DNA of 64,000 nucleotides from Actinostola sp. cb2023. Its lineage: Eukaryota; Cnidaria; Anthozoa; Actiniaria; Actinostolidae. The notes below the pieces were generated by a model that worked only from the letters and a program-made list of their open reading frames with translations, made no database searches and had not been told where the DNA came from. Position 1 is the first letter of the stretch. Every line of letters begins with the position of its first letter. Shown here in pieces: positions 1-11,699 of the stretch. The stretch is from the NCBI GenBank assembly GCA_033675265.1, contig JAUJYZ010000057.1, forward strand, positions 128,501-192,500, in the 5' to 3' direction. The translations under genes were made by a program, and so were the position numbers.

Positions 1-2470
1 TCGTAAAATTAGTCTCCGAAGGGTAGAGACAGTGAATGTGGCTTCCTTGAGGATTGCCACTGAACATAGAAAATGACAAAAGATATACAAATGCAGAAAA
101 GTAAGTTTGTGATCAATTGATCTGTCCATTGCCTTCGCCAGTTGTCACCAGTTTCCAGTTGTCACCTGTAGGTATATAAGATTCAAAATTGCATCTAACA
201 AGCAAAATGCATTATAGAATAGTGCATGTTCAAAAAAAAGATGGCCTCCAACCTCCCCTATAGCCATCCCTTTCCACTCATTTAAAGTTGTACATCTCAG
301 ATATGTACACTCGCAGAATGAACAAGTCACCTGCATCATAAAAGTAGTCTCCAAAGGGAGGAGACAGCCACATTGGGGCTTCGTTGATGGTTGCCACTGA
401 TCATATATAGCAAATGATATGTGATACATTGATTGGTCCATTGCCTTCACCAGTTGTCAGATCACCAGTTTCCAGTTGTCACCTGTAGGGTATATAAGAT
501 TCAAAATTACATCAAACAAGCAAAATGCATTATAGAATAATGCATGTTCAAAAATAAGAATGAACAAGTCATCTGCATTGTAAAAGTAGTCTCCAAAGGG
601 TGGAGGACATGCAGCCACATTGGGGCTTCGTTGATGTTTGCCACTGATCATATATAGCAAATGATATGTGATACATTGATTGGTCCATTGCCTTCACCAG
701 TTGTCAGATCACCAGTTTCCAGTTGTCACCTGTAGGTATATAAGATTCAAAATTGCATCTAACCAGCAAAATGCATTACAGAATAATGCATGTTCAAAAA
801 AGATGGCCTCCAACCTCCCCTATAGCCATCCCTTTCAACTCATTTAAAGTTGTACATCTCAGATATGTACACTCGCAGAATGAACAAGTCACCTGCATCG
901 TAAAAGTAGTCTCCGAAGGGTGGAGACAGTGAATGTGGCTTCCTTGAGGATTGCCACTGAACATAGAAAATGACAAAAGATATTATACAAATGCAGAAAA
1001 AGTAAGTATGTGATCTATTGGTCGGTCCATTGCCTTCGCCAGTTGTTTCCAGTTGTCACCTGTAGGTATTATAAGATTCAAAATTGCATCTAACCAGCAA
1101 AATGCATTACAGAATAATGCATGTTCAAAAAAGATGGCCTCCAACCTCCCCTATAACCATCCCTTTCAACTCATTTAAAGTTGTACATCTCAGATATGTA
1201 CACTCGCAGAATGAACAAGTCACCTGCATTGTAAAAGTAGTCTCCAAAGGGTGGAGACAGCCACATTGGGGCTTCGTTGATGGTTGCCACTGAACATATA
1301 TCACCAGTTGTCAGATCACCAGTTTCCAGCTGTCACCTGTAGGGTATATAACATTCAAAATTGCATCTAACAAGCATAATGCATGTTTAAAAAAAATGGC
1401 CTCCAACCTCCCCTATAGCCATCCCTTTCCACTCATTTAAAGTTGTACATCTCAGATATGTACACTCACAAAATGAACAAGTCGCCTGCATCGTAAAAGT
1501 AGTCTCCGAAGGGTGGAGACAGTGAATGTGGCTTCCTTGAGGATTGCCACTGAACATAGAAAATGACAAAAGATATACAAATGCAGAAAAGTAAGTATGT
1601 GAACTATTGATCGGTCCATTGCTGCCTTCACCAGTTGTCACCAGTTTCCAGTTGTCACCTGTAGTGTATATAAGATTCAAAATTGCATCTAAGCAAAATG
1701 CATTACTGAAATAAAGAATAATGCATGTTCAAAAAAAGATGGCCTCCAACCTCCCTTATAGCCATCTCTTTCCTCTCATTTAAAGTTGTACATCTCAGAT
1801 ATGTACACTCGCAGAATGTACAAGTCATCTGCATCGTAAACAGTAGTCTCTGAAGGGTGGAGACGGCCACATTGGGGTTTCCTTGATGGTTGCCACTGAA
1901 CATAGATAGCAAATGATATATGTGATACATCGATTGGTCCATTGCCTTCGCCAGTTGTCACCAGTTTCCAGTTGTCACCTGTAGTGTATATAAGATTCAA
2001 AATTTCATCTAACAAGCAAAATGCATTATAGAATAATGCATGTTCAAAAAAAAGATGGCCTCCAACCTCCCCTATAGCCATCCCTTTCCAGTCATTTAAA
2101 GTTGTACATCTCAGATATGTACACTCGCAGAATGAACAAGTCACCTGCATCGTAAAAGTAGTCTCCAAAGGGTGGAGACAGCCACATTGGGGCTTCGTTG
2201 ATGGTTGGCACTGAACATATATAGCAAATGATATGTGATTCATTGATTGGTCCAATGCCTTCACCAGTTGTCAGATCACCAGTTTCCAGTTGTTACCTGT
2301 AGGTATATAAGATTCAAATTTGCATCTAAGCAAAATGCATTATAGAATAATGTATGTTCAAAAAAAGATGGCCTCCAACCTCCCCTAAAGCCATCCCTTT
2401 CCACTCAGTGAAGTTGTACATCTCAGATATGTACACTCGCAGAATGAACAAGTCACCTGCATCGTAAAAG
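1..2470. repeat. ~320 bp satellite array A
   Basis: About eight head-to-tail units. The phrase TTTCCAGTTGTCACCTGTA recurs near 151, 468, 714, 1044, 1322, 1643, 1963 and 2281, giving spacings of ~320 bp with deleted units of ~246-280 bp. Each unit carries two small inverted repeats: TGCATTAT/ATAATGCA, and GTCTCC/GGAGAC around a 7 nt loop. Minus-strand reading frames of up to 162 codons cross units (for example 1776-2264) but are by-products of the repeat. The array stops mid-unit at about 2,470. The same satellite, in the same orientation, resumes at 23,088. Confidence 0.93.
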
Positions 2471-3780
2471 TGCGAAGAATGCGATGTATTTAATCCTATC
2501 GAGTTTCAAGATTTCTCATCATAGATCTTCAAGCTATTAAGTTCAGGATTGTAGTTGATCATTCCACGATGAAGCTAAGGCGCGTTTGCTTTTGTTATAA
2601 ATGAAACGACATCTTTCAGAGTGGGCCCACACGAATAGCCGTATGCTTTTGTCTGTGAAATAAGCCTGTTTAAAGCCCGTGTTTTATCGGCTGTTCTATA
2701 ACGCCTTTCCACGAACTCGAACTCATATCCAAAAATGAATTGAGACAAAGGCGATCGAGCAAGGTCAATGTTCGAAAATCCGTGTTCTTTTCAGTAAGAT
2801 GACAGTTGTAAAGGGATCCTTATCTGAGTCATACATCTATTACCGGCGACCTAATTTTAGAACCGTTGATTTAAAACCGAATTTCCACGCTCAAAACAGG
2901 TCAGTGAACGGCAAAAATACAATCGAAATCAAAACGTCCTTAGATTTTAGGGATCTATTATAGAAGAAGACGCTCAATGACGAGGGAGACTTGTGTCTGA
3001 CTCATAGATAAAGATCTCCGCGGACTCTTGTTATAATTAAACTCACGACCAACGCCGTACAACGGTCATGTATAACTCCATCTATTGACAGAAAGCTATA
3101 TGTACAGAAGTCATGCAAACAGTCGAGCCAGTCGAGTTATTTCAGTAGCTCATGATGGATGTTTATTTTATTCCACGTTTGAAAAATTCAGAAGGAAAAG
3201 GAATCGTAAAAATCGTTCTTCAAAATTAAAACTACATCAAAGCATTTAAGGCAAGCAAGGTCAATGTTCGTAAATCGTATAGCCCTTCATCTGGCAGACA
3301 TATAATCTCCCTCGTCACGCAACTGTCAGTCATTGTCAGGTCTCTCCTCACGCAACTGACATTGTCCTTTTCATTTTATATAGAACTGCCGCGTAGGCTA
3401 TTTAAAACAGAATTTCCACGCTCAAAACAGGTCAGTGAACGGCAAAAATACAATCGAAATCAAAACGTCCTTAGATTTTAGGGATCTATTGCAGAAGAAG
3501 ACGCTCAGTGACAAGGGAGACTATTTCGGTCGGTGACTCATAGATAAAGATCTCCGACTCTTGAAAGTACGCTGTCATACGTATTTAAACGTATTTGAGG
3601 TCACTTGAGGTCACATCTTAATCTAACAGAAGCAGCTTTTGATTTTTAATCGATAATTCCTTTCTGATTTCGAGATAAATCGAACAAGATTTTTTTATGT
3701 ATAGGCAGAGACAGCAGATTGGTCGAGCTTTGTCACATCATACTGAATCAACTGGATGTTTAAAAATACGAAGTTCTAAC

Positions 3781-4038
3781 TCATGATGGATGTTTATTTT
3801 ATTCCACGTTTGAAAAATTCAGAAGGAAAAGGAATCGTAAAAATCGTACTTCAAAACTACATCAAAGCATTTAAGGCAAGTAAGGTCAATGTTCGTAAAT
3901 CGAGATCGTATAGCCCTTCATCTGGCAGACATATAGTCTCCCTCGTCACGCAACTGTCAGTCATTGTCAGGTCTCTCCTCACGCAACTGACATTGTCCTT
4001 TTCATAAGCCCGAGTGTACGCTCATTCAGCGTCTTGTT
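3781..4038 (+). repeat. foldback arm, left copy
   Basis: Nearly identical inverted partner of 6630-6890. It contains the internal pair CTCACGCAACTGACATTGTC and GTCACGCAACTGTCAGTCAT and ends in a CTCATTCAGCGTCTT motif that mirrors the AAGACGCTCAATGAGCG edge of the partner. A more diverged direct copy lies at 3150-3376. The 74-codon frame inside shows no recognisable protein. Confidence 0.85.
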
Positions 4039-5896
4039 TTAGGAAAGAATGATGCAAGAAAACATTCGATTTTCTTGCATGTATTTCGCATTTTTCAATC
4101 ATTCCCTGACAATGACCATCCAAGAAAGTTGATATCTATATAAAAGAAAGTTTAAAAAACTTACCAAGATTGCAAGAAGTAGCGGAAGGCTTTTTGTCCA
4201 AACATCCAACAGTCAACACCTGAAGAATGGATTGGATGGCATTCCAACTCTTGCTATGCCTGATTTTAATGACTGGCATCGATGTCTCATTGACGATTAC
4301 TGCAGAATTGCCTCATAAAGAGACAACCTATTCAAAACAATTCTCCTCAATCTGTGACAGTTAAGCTACTATATTGGAATTGAAGCCCATATTTGAACAT
4401 ATCAACTCAAGTTCTACAATATCCTTTGATTAGAAGAGAGTTTTCGTAAGAGAACAGTGATTGAAACAACTTTTTTGTGGGATCGAACATTTTCTTGTCA
4501 CGAACGTTTCTCTTCGACCGCCATTTTGAACAATGAGCCCGCGCTAAATTAAGCGGTATCCTTTACTGCGCACGCTCAAAGCGAAAAAATATTAACCAAT
4601 CAGTGGTTTTTAAGCCGTGTCCTTCTAAGTGGCCTTCTTCGATGCTAAAACAACATGTATACATTTTGTCTGCGCATGCGTTAAAATTCAGATTTGAAAG
4701 TGATTTGCCGCCATTTTCTTTGCAAATTGCACTGCGGTGGGAGATTTAGTGATCGATCTTCGTCTCTAGAATGATGTTCAAGAAAGTATTTGAAAGGAAA
4801 TCAATAGTCTGCCTACTTTTGTTTTGCTGTAGATGATTTTTTTTTTTTCCGTATAAGGGTCGTAGATGATAAGTATCAAGGAACAAAATCCGCCGAAACA
4901 AGGAATTATCCTAAAACCAGCTACATTGTCCTTTGGGTTTATTCTCATCGAAGATGGTTTCAAGAGATACTTCACAGTGAAAGTTAGTACTGACACATTG
5001 AAGGTCACATTCTGTGAATTTGAGTTCTGTACATTCAGTATTCTCAAAGTATTTTGCTCGGTTCAGTTGGATATTTATCATTTTTGCACGTATTTTCCTA
5101 ACATTCCTACCTAAAGTACAATACTTATTAACTAGCCCCCCAGCCGAAAATAGCACAAATTGACTTCTTCTAAGCTTATTCTTTGCATTCGAGAACTTAT
5201 TTTAAGCAGAAAAATTGTCCCTCAATGTGAGATCGTATTATTTAGGTACTATGGTATCAGTACACTCTATTTGTTATGATTATGACTAATTTTCATCGCT
5301 GGTGTATACCATATTACAAACACTTTATGTGTTGTAGTTTATTGTAATGGATAGCTTAATTCTTTATTTTTTTGGACTTCTTAGAATCAGCTGTAAACCG
5401 TTTGATATAAGTTTGATTCACATTGAGTTTGTATTCAGCATTGTGTTTGCGAATCGTTTATCTGAATTGGTGACGTGTCAAACTAAATTATAAGAAAAAC
5501 TCTCTTAGTAGCTCACCCCCCAGCAATTTTCTTCCGTGATTTATTGCTTCACTCATGCTAGTTTCGTAAGGTCTTGTTTGTTGGAGTTGAAAAATTGTCC
5601 CTCTTGCTTTGCGGTGGATTTGAAGTATCCAAGCACAGGTAGCCCAAACGTAGAATCAGTGGACCGTGACGTCATTGAATATTCGTTTGACCGTTGGATT
5701 TTCGAATGGTCTCAGGAATCCGAATGAGCTCTTAGAAAGACTTCATTGGATATGGGATTCTGAAATATGTCTTCATAGCAGTAGTCTGATAATTAAAGAA
5801 CACTTTGGTGTAGAAATCTGAGCAAGAAATTGTGTTTTTGAGTGGTTTTGAGCGATTCGAAAATTCACCCGTTTCTAGCGTACATATAATTAGGAA

Positions 5897-6628
5897 AGGT
5901 TTGCAACTCCGGCCACCAAATATTTACAAACACTGTCGCTAAAAAATATATCTCAAAAACTACGCAAGCAACAGATACCGCCTTCCCACCACACATTAAC
6001 AAGTAAATGATCGTTTCAATGAGCGTTTGTTCAAATTTTTAGGTCCACCATATGCCGAGAAATAAGTTTTTGAAGTTGGGGAAGTCGACGAAAAGTTCGC
6101 CGTGGCCATCCGCAGTCATCAGCTGTGCACCTAAAACTTACTGAGGGAGGGAGGGACCGATAGATTGTTTTACAAAGATGTCCTCAAACAGATAAATGTT
6201 ATATAATTTGAATTTACTACGGTGTATGTTTTAATCAGTATTACCCTGGCTGCCGCTAGCAGAGTTATATTTCATCGTTCTGATTTTCGATGAGTCTTTT
6301 GCTTTTAGCATCTATCGGTCCCTCCCTCTCTCAGTAAGATCTTTGTAAAACAATCTATCGGTCCCTCCCTCCCTCAGTAAGTTTTAGGTGCACAGCTGAT
6401 GACTGCGGATGGCCACGGCGAACTTTTCGTCGACTTCCCCAACTTCAAAAACTTATTTCTCGGCATATGGTGGACCTAAAAATTTGAACAAACGCTCATT
6501 GAAACGATCATTTACTTGTTAATGTGTGGTGGGAAGGCGGTATCTGTTGCTTGAGTAGTTTTTGAGATATATTTTTTTTAGCGACAGTGTTTGTAAAAAT
6601 TTGGTGGCCGGAGTTGCAGACCTTTCCT
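5897..6628. repeat. near-perfect palindrome (arms ~288 bp, loop ~155 bp)
   Basis: Arm 5897-6185 is repeated inverted at 6340-6628 with only a few differences. Examples are AAACTACGCAAGCAAC against GTTGCTTGAGTAGTTT, and the shared block CGTCGACTTCCCCAACTTC. The spacer between the arms is ~155 bp. It is nested inside the larger inverted pair 3781-4038/6630-6890. Single strands of this region should form a long hairpin. Confidence 0.9.
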
Positions 6629-8099
6629 AACAAGACGCTCAATGAGCGTACACTCGGGCTTATGAAAAGGACAATGTCAGTTGCGTGAGGAGAGACCTGA
6701 CAATGACTGACAGTTGCGTGACGAGGGAGACTATATGTCTGCCAGATGAAGGGCTATACGATCTCGATTTACGAACATTGACCTTACTTGCCTTAAATGC
6801 TTTGATGTAGTTTTGAAGTACGATTTTTACGATTCCTTTTCCTTCTGAATTTTTCAAACGTGGAATAAAATAAACATCCATCATGAGTTACTGAAAATAA
6901 CTCGACTGGCTCGACTGTTTGCATGACTTCTGTACATATAGCTTTCTGTCAATAGATGGAGTTATACATGACCGTTGTACGGCGTTGGTCGGTGAGTTTA
7001 ATTATAACAATGTCAGTTGCGTGAGGAGAGACCTGACAATGACTGACAGTTGCGTGACGAGGGAGACTATGTATAGCATCTGCTGAGTAATCTTGAAACT
7101 CGAATGATTTTCAGACGGCTCATGTGTCTTTGCCTATAAATTTCGGAATTCATGCCTTCAATGTGTCCGAAAATCAGTCCGAAACCCTTCACAATGACGA
7201 ACAGCGTGTGTGACATATGTGAGAGGAGCGTTTCTTTCCTGCAAGTTGGATACATAAAAGTGTTACGTTCGAAGTTATGCCCAAATTTCGTACATTGACC
7301 TTGCTTAGTCCGTGGCGTTGATGACGGCCTATTTGCTTTGATGAAGTTTTGAAGTACGATTTTTACGATTCCTTTTCCTTCCGAATGTTTCAAACATGGA
7401 ATAAAATAAACTTCAATCATTATATTTCTCAGAAATGTGTTTCATTTTATTGTTGGATACCTTTTAAACGGGTTTTTGAAACCACGGCGTGACGGCAGTC
7501 ATGCAGCAAGCACTGATCCCAAATTTCGTACATTGATCTTGCTCATGTTAAAACAATGATTGCATGATCGTGTTTAAAAGGAAGTGATCGATGGCTCGAC
7601 TAGTCGTCGAATACGATGACTTAGCAATATCTCAGTATCTGACATAGCGAGTTCTTGACAATATCATTTCTCTAACGTCATGACAATCAGTGACAGTTGA
7701 GTGACGAGGGAGACCATGTGAAGGGTGAGTATGTACATGATACGTAGTGAGGTTGCATAGGTCAGATGGTTCTGATAACGGGCGCACGTTTGTTTGGGTT
7801 AAATATATTTCAAGCGAGCTTCTAGTCCTTCTACCACTTCTAGTCATTGAACGATGAACTAGAATCCTGACCTTTTAATAGCTTGAAGATCTACAGCTGC
7901 TTTCAAAGCTAAGATTCAAATCTACGTGAGTTCTGTGTGTCGTTCGTTTTTTTCTTATCTGCTGATTAATCTTGAAACTCGATACGATTAAATACGTCGC
8001 ATACTTTCTACATTCTTTGACCGGACTACGTCCACGACCGACGTCTACTACCGAAAAACGCATTTTCTAACTCGGGCGGCCTGCGGCCCTGGGCCCGAG

Positions 8100-8355
8100 T
8101 AATTATATGTACGCTAGAAACGGGTGAATTTTCGAATCGCTCAAAACCACTCAAAAACACAATTTCTTGCTCAGATTTCTATACCAAAGTGTTCTTTAAT
8201 TATCAGACTACTGCTATGAAGACATGTTTCAGAATCCCATATCCATTGAAGTCTTTCTAAGAGCTCATTCCTGAGACCATTCGAAAATCCAACGGTCAAA
8301 CGAATATTCAATGACGTCACGGTCCACTGATTCTACGTTTGGGCTACCTGTGATC
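8100..8355 (-). repeat. inverted copy of 5638-5892
   Basis: Starts AATTATATGTACGCTAGAAA and runs as the reverse complement of 5638-5892, including the shared TTCAATGACGTCACGGTCCA block. About 250 bp are aligned with few differences. It marks the outer pair of the foldback complex. Confidence 0.85.
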
Positions 8356-8399
8356 CAAGTATCACTCATTCACCCGACTTCTCCGTAGGAATGTTGCCG

Positions 8400-9265
8400 T
8401 GTTTTGACGGATTTTGTTCCTTTATACGGAAAAAATATCCACAGCACCACAAAAGTAGGCGGACTATTGATTTCCTTTCAATGATTTTCTTAAACTTCAT
8501 TCTAGAGACGAAGATCGCTCACTAAAGGCGTCCACAGCAGTGCACTTGGCAAAACAATAGCGATACTTCATGTTTACAAACATTAACATTGTGATGTAAA
8601 TGTACCAACCATTTCCACAAAAGCTTTTCACACGTTTTGTTTCAACAGCCAATCGATCTCTGGTTGGCACATCGTTGGCATACTGAAAATAGTGACGTGT
8701 GAAGTGTCACTTCAAATACTCAATATTCGTGAAATTCGCGAACTTCAAGGCCGATTTTCTCCTTTAAAACGAAGAGGCCCTTTGGGGCCCCTTCACTTTT
8801 TCTTCAAGTTTATTATCTATAGAATGTATCTGTGCTAAAAAAATGAAGGATTCTTACTTTGATCGCTGTATGATTCACTTCGTGCGTTACTACTTATATT
8901 CAATGTTTGACGAACGAAAAATGAAAAGACACAAGACTAACTGGACACATTTTAGGTACTAAAATACCTTACCTGCTCTTGAGAATCCATCCAGGCGTAG
9001 TTCACATATCCACCTTCACATTGTATATAAAAGTTTTGTGTAGATATTCAAAATAATTTTCTAATAGACGAAATAAATCACACACTTGGAAAATAAAGTT
9101 CACAAAAATCTTCAAAACACGGCTAGGCAATCGAGCGTTCTTATTGGATGTTCCGGACCACGTGGTCCGTGTCCAGCACCGCCTGGACAAAAGCTGAAGT
9201 ATCGATTATGCAAATAGGTACTTTGAAATCTGAATCCTAACGCATGCGCAGACAAAATGTATACA
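8400..9265. repeat. degenerate inverted partner of 4640-4910
   Basis: Segments 8400-8525 and 9205-9265 match 4740-4910 and 4645-4705 in inverted orientation. A clear shared block is AACATGTATACATTTTGTC, followed by the TGCGCATGCGTTA block. The match runs into the first codons of the LicD-like reading frame at 9257, so the 5' end of that gene, or its upstream ATG, lies in duplicated DNA. The remainder (8530-9200) shows no gene. Confidence 0.65.
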
Positions 9266-10877
9266 TGTTTGCTAAAACTACAAATCGCTTCCTTCGAACA
9301 AGAGGCTACATTTGATATAATTGCTGCTTTTCATCGACTAAATATGTGCTTTGGCATGTTGAATCGGCGAAAAATTATCTTTATTATTATAGCGTTTCTT
9401 TTGTTTAGTGTTCTTGTGTATATGCGCCTAGAAGTGACTACAAGACTATCTAGCTTTGCACAAACACTGCAGAAGCCGATGCGATACATGTGGAGACGAA
9501 ATACCAGCAAAGGTGAAGAAAATAATGTTACATCTACACTACCGTGGAACGAAACAACACTTCTGTCACGATTTGTAATTGTGGATTCAGTTTCTAGTAT
9601 TCCTACCAATTCCAATGCTAAATATGTGCTTGTCATCCCTCGTCGATTAAAGAAGATAAATGGCACAGCGATTTTAGCGCGGAATGACCAACAGGCAGCA
9701 ACAATAGCTGGTCGCATGATGGACTCTATGAACAACTTGGACGGTTTAGCGTGTTCACCGCGTAAATTCAAGAATCAAACACTGAACGTAGAAGAATGGG
9801 AAGGTTTATTTAATACAACTTGGTGTAATTTTGCGAGGAGAGAGTGGAGCATTCAGATTAGAAACAGCGGCCGCAGGATAGAGAAATTCAAATTCGACGA
9901 GAAATGTCACGTTTCAAATGTGCAACCTCGTCAATGGACCTTTCGTTTTGAGAAAAGAGAAATTTATGCAGCTGAATGGCTTGCGGCCAGACTTTGGACG
10001 TCTTTCCTTATTGGATTTTTTTCTGCGTTCAAATGGTACTTTAAAGATAGCGAAATTTGGCAATTGTTTTTATAGTGATGAATTGTTCAACATAGACAGA
10101 GGATCACGTAAGGCGGATGAATTCCCTGAGTACTCCCATTTTGGTGCCAGACATGGTGTGCTTCGTATCATAATGGAGGACAGAATAGAATGGACGAAAT
10201 GCGTTGCTACGAATAAACACTGTAAGGAAGAGCCTTACATCGCTCCAACTACACTACCTCAAATTGGCCAGCCTATTTGCTGTAGTGTAGTGTTAGGGGA
10301 AATGCTCAAGGATCTTGTGACTGTCTTCACCAAGCTTGGAATCGATTATAGAGTTGTTTATGGTACACTTTTGGGTGGGGAGCGAAGTGGTGCGATTATT
10401 CCATATACCTATGACATTGATATGACAATTGAAGAGAAATTTAGCCGTGACGTGAGTAATTTCGATGGGCTGCAAAAGTATTTGAAGGACAAATATTACA
10501 TATCTGGTCATCTTGAAGGCATGCCTCGGGTGATACCGGTAATGCCGGTTCATCTAAACGTAAAAACCTCTCCTTTCTTCAATGGCGAGTTGGACCTTCA
10601 AGGAGATAACTTCTTTAGCCCAGAGATTGTAAATACAATTCAAGGCCTTTTACCATTTCACAAAACTGATTGGAGAGCAAGCGGTTATACTGATTTTTAT
10701 CCTGCTAGCCCTGGTTTGTGGAAGGGTTCGTTCAATACAACATTGATTAACGGAGTGGAGTATCGAACAGTAAACGACAAAATTGCAGATTTGGAATTAA
10801 GGTATGGCAAGAACTGGACGACACCCGTCATAACAAAGTACGAAAGTCAATCAGATGTAAAATCAGCGGATAAGTAA
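9257..10877 (+). CDS. LicD/fukutin-like glycosyltransferase-type protein, one frameshift
   Basis: Two overlapping frames (9257-10075 and 9918-10877) together make one intronless protein of ~500-540 residues. The first frame has a short basic stretch then a hydrophobic segment (residues ~40-56, after Met34), a type II signal anchor typical of Golgi enzymes. Met34 (nt 9356) is a likelier start than the first ATG, because the first ATG lies in duplicated foldback DNA. The second frame contains NGPFVLRKEKF, LLDFFLR and the family signature YGTLLGGERSG...YTYDIDMTI (about nt 10,356-10,430), matching the GTLLGAxR...DxDxD nucleotidyltransferase core of LicD, fukutin and W02B3.4-like proteins. Such enzymes transfer phospho-alditol or phosphocholine groups to glycans; the substrate here is unknown. 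A 1-2 nt indel around 9,907-9,935 breaks the frame, so it is a recent pseudogene, a retrocopy or an assembly error. The flanking frames are otherwise intact. Confidence 0.75.
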
Positions 10878-10879
10878 TT

Positions 10880-11695
10880 AATTATATTCATGAATTTTTT
10901 TTTCTGGATTCCGATTTTCTAGCAGTGCAGTTGAAAAGCAATTTTCACTGCAGTGCAACTTACATGTACCTTTAAAATTGGTAGCCATACGATTTTTCAT
11001 TCATAATTAGGAATAATTTCAACTCGTATGTTTTTCAAAGAGCGCTCAAATTGCACTAGCCTCCTTTGCAGGCGTTCTTAGATGGGGGGATTTTACCTTT
11101 TTTTAAATCTTATTACGTAGCAAGATGGTTTAATTTGTCCAAGTAAACACAGCAACCACTCACAGCAAGAGCGTTCGAAAAATAATCGATTTTCTGGTCC
11201 GTTAGCGGAGTAAACGACCTGAAAGCAGGTCAGAATACTGATAGGTTGCCATTCTATTACATATCAAAAGCTGTTGATTGAGCTAATCGAGAAAGTATTT
11301 TATTTTCGGCTGAAACCAAGTGATCGATTACGGGACTTGCTGCCTTGTGAGCACTCAAAATATATCGATCCCAAAACACACTAAATATACCTCTTATCCT
11401 AAATTAAACACCTCACAGCACTCAAACAACTACTAATCTTTATATCTTGAGTATCATTAGGAGTTCGATATTCTTAAAACCCATTCCTGAAGCGAAAATC
11501 GAACTGCAATCAGTACAAAATACATTTGAGCGTACCACAGGAAGCCCAACGCTTAAAAATTAACGGCCCAAAACTATTTTGCCCAAAACATTGTTTGGAC
11601 AAAAACAGAGGATCAGCGGAGGATGTGGGCTAGAGATTGCCTGGAGTTCCAGCTGATCATCCTACACGCCGAGTTAACGCTCTATGAGCGTCTAG
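10880..11695. other. intergenic, no gene seen
   Basis: AT-rich sequence after the LicD-like stop codon. I see no ORF with family similarity and no canonical AATAAA immediately downstream. It ends at a GCTCTATGAGCGTCTAG motif resembling the edge motif of the foldback elements, next to the 3' end of the LINE. Confidence 0.6.
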
Positions 11696-11699
11696 TTTA

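Larger units (their letters stand above)
2472..8105. mobile_element. composite foldback (inverted-repeat) block
   Basis: A dense set of inverted and direct duplications with no credible gene. The left end (2472-2520, an ATGTATTTAATCCTATCGAG region) recurs inverted near 7970-8010. Direct duplicates: 2878-2965 with 3405-3490, and 3150-3376 with 3781-4003. Inverted pairs: 3030-3240 with 6800-7010, 3781-4038 with 6630-6890, 5638-5892 with 8100-8355, and 5897-6185 with 6340-6628. The 74-codon frame in the arm at 3783-4007 has an identical translation at 6660-6884, so at least those arms are young or recently converted. A GACGCTCAATGAGCGT motif marks several element edges and recurs at 14,922. Confidence 0.8.

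Noticed and set aside
1776..2264. 162-codon minus-strand frame with Cys-rich repeats in the satellite
   Set aside because: It spans ~1.5 satellite units, recurs with frameshifts in every unit and lacks a start or splice context; an artefact of the repeat.
3783..4007. 74-codon frame (MMDVYFIPRLKN...) with an identical translation at 6,660-6,884
   Set aside because: Identity follows from the near-identical foldback arms; the frame is broken in the diverged copies at 3,150 and 7,067, so no coding constraint.
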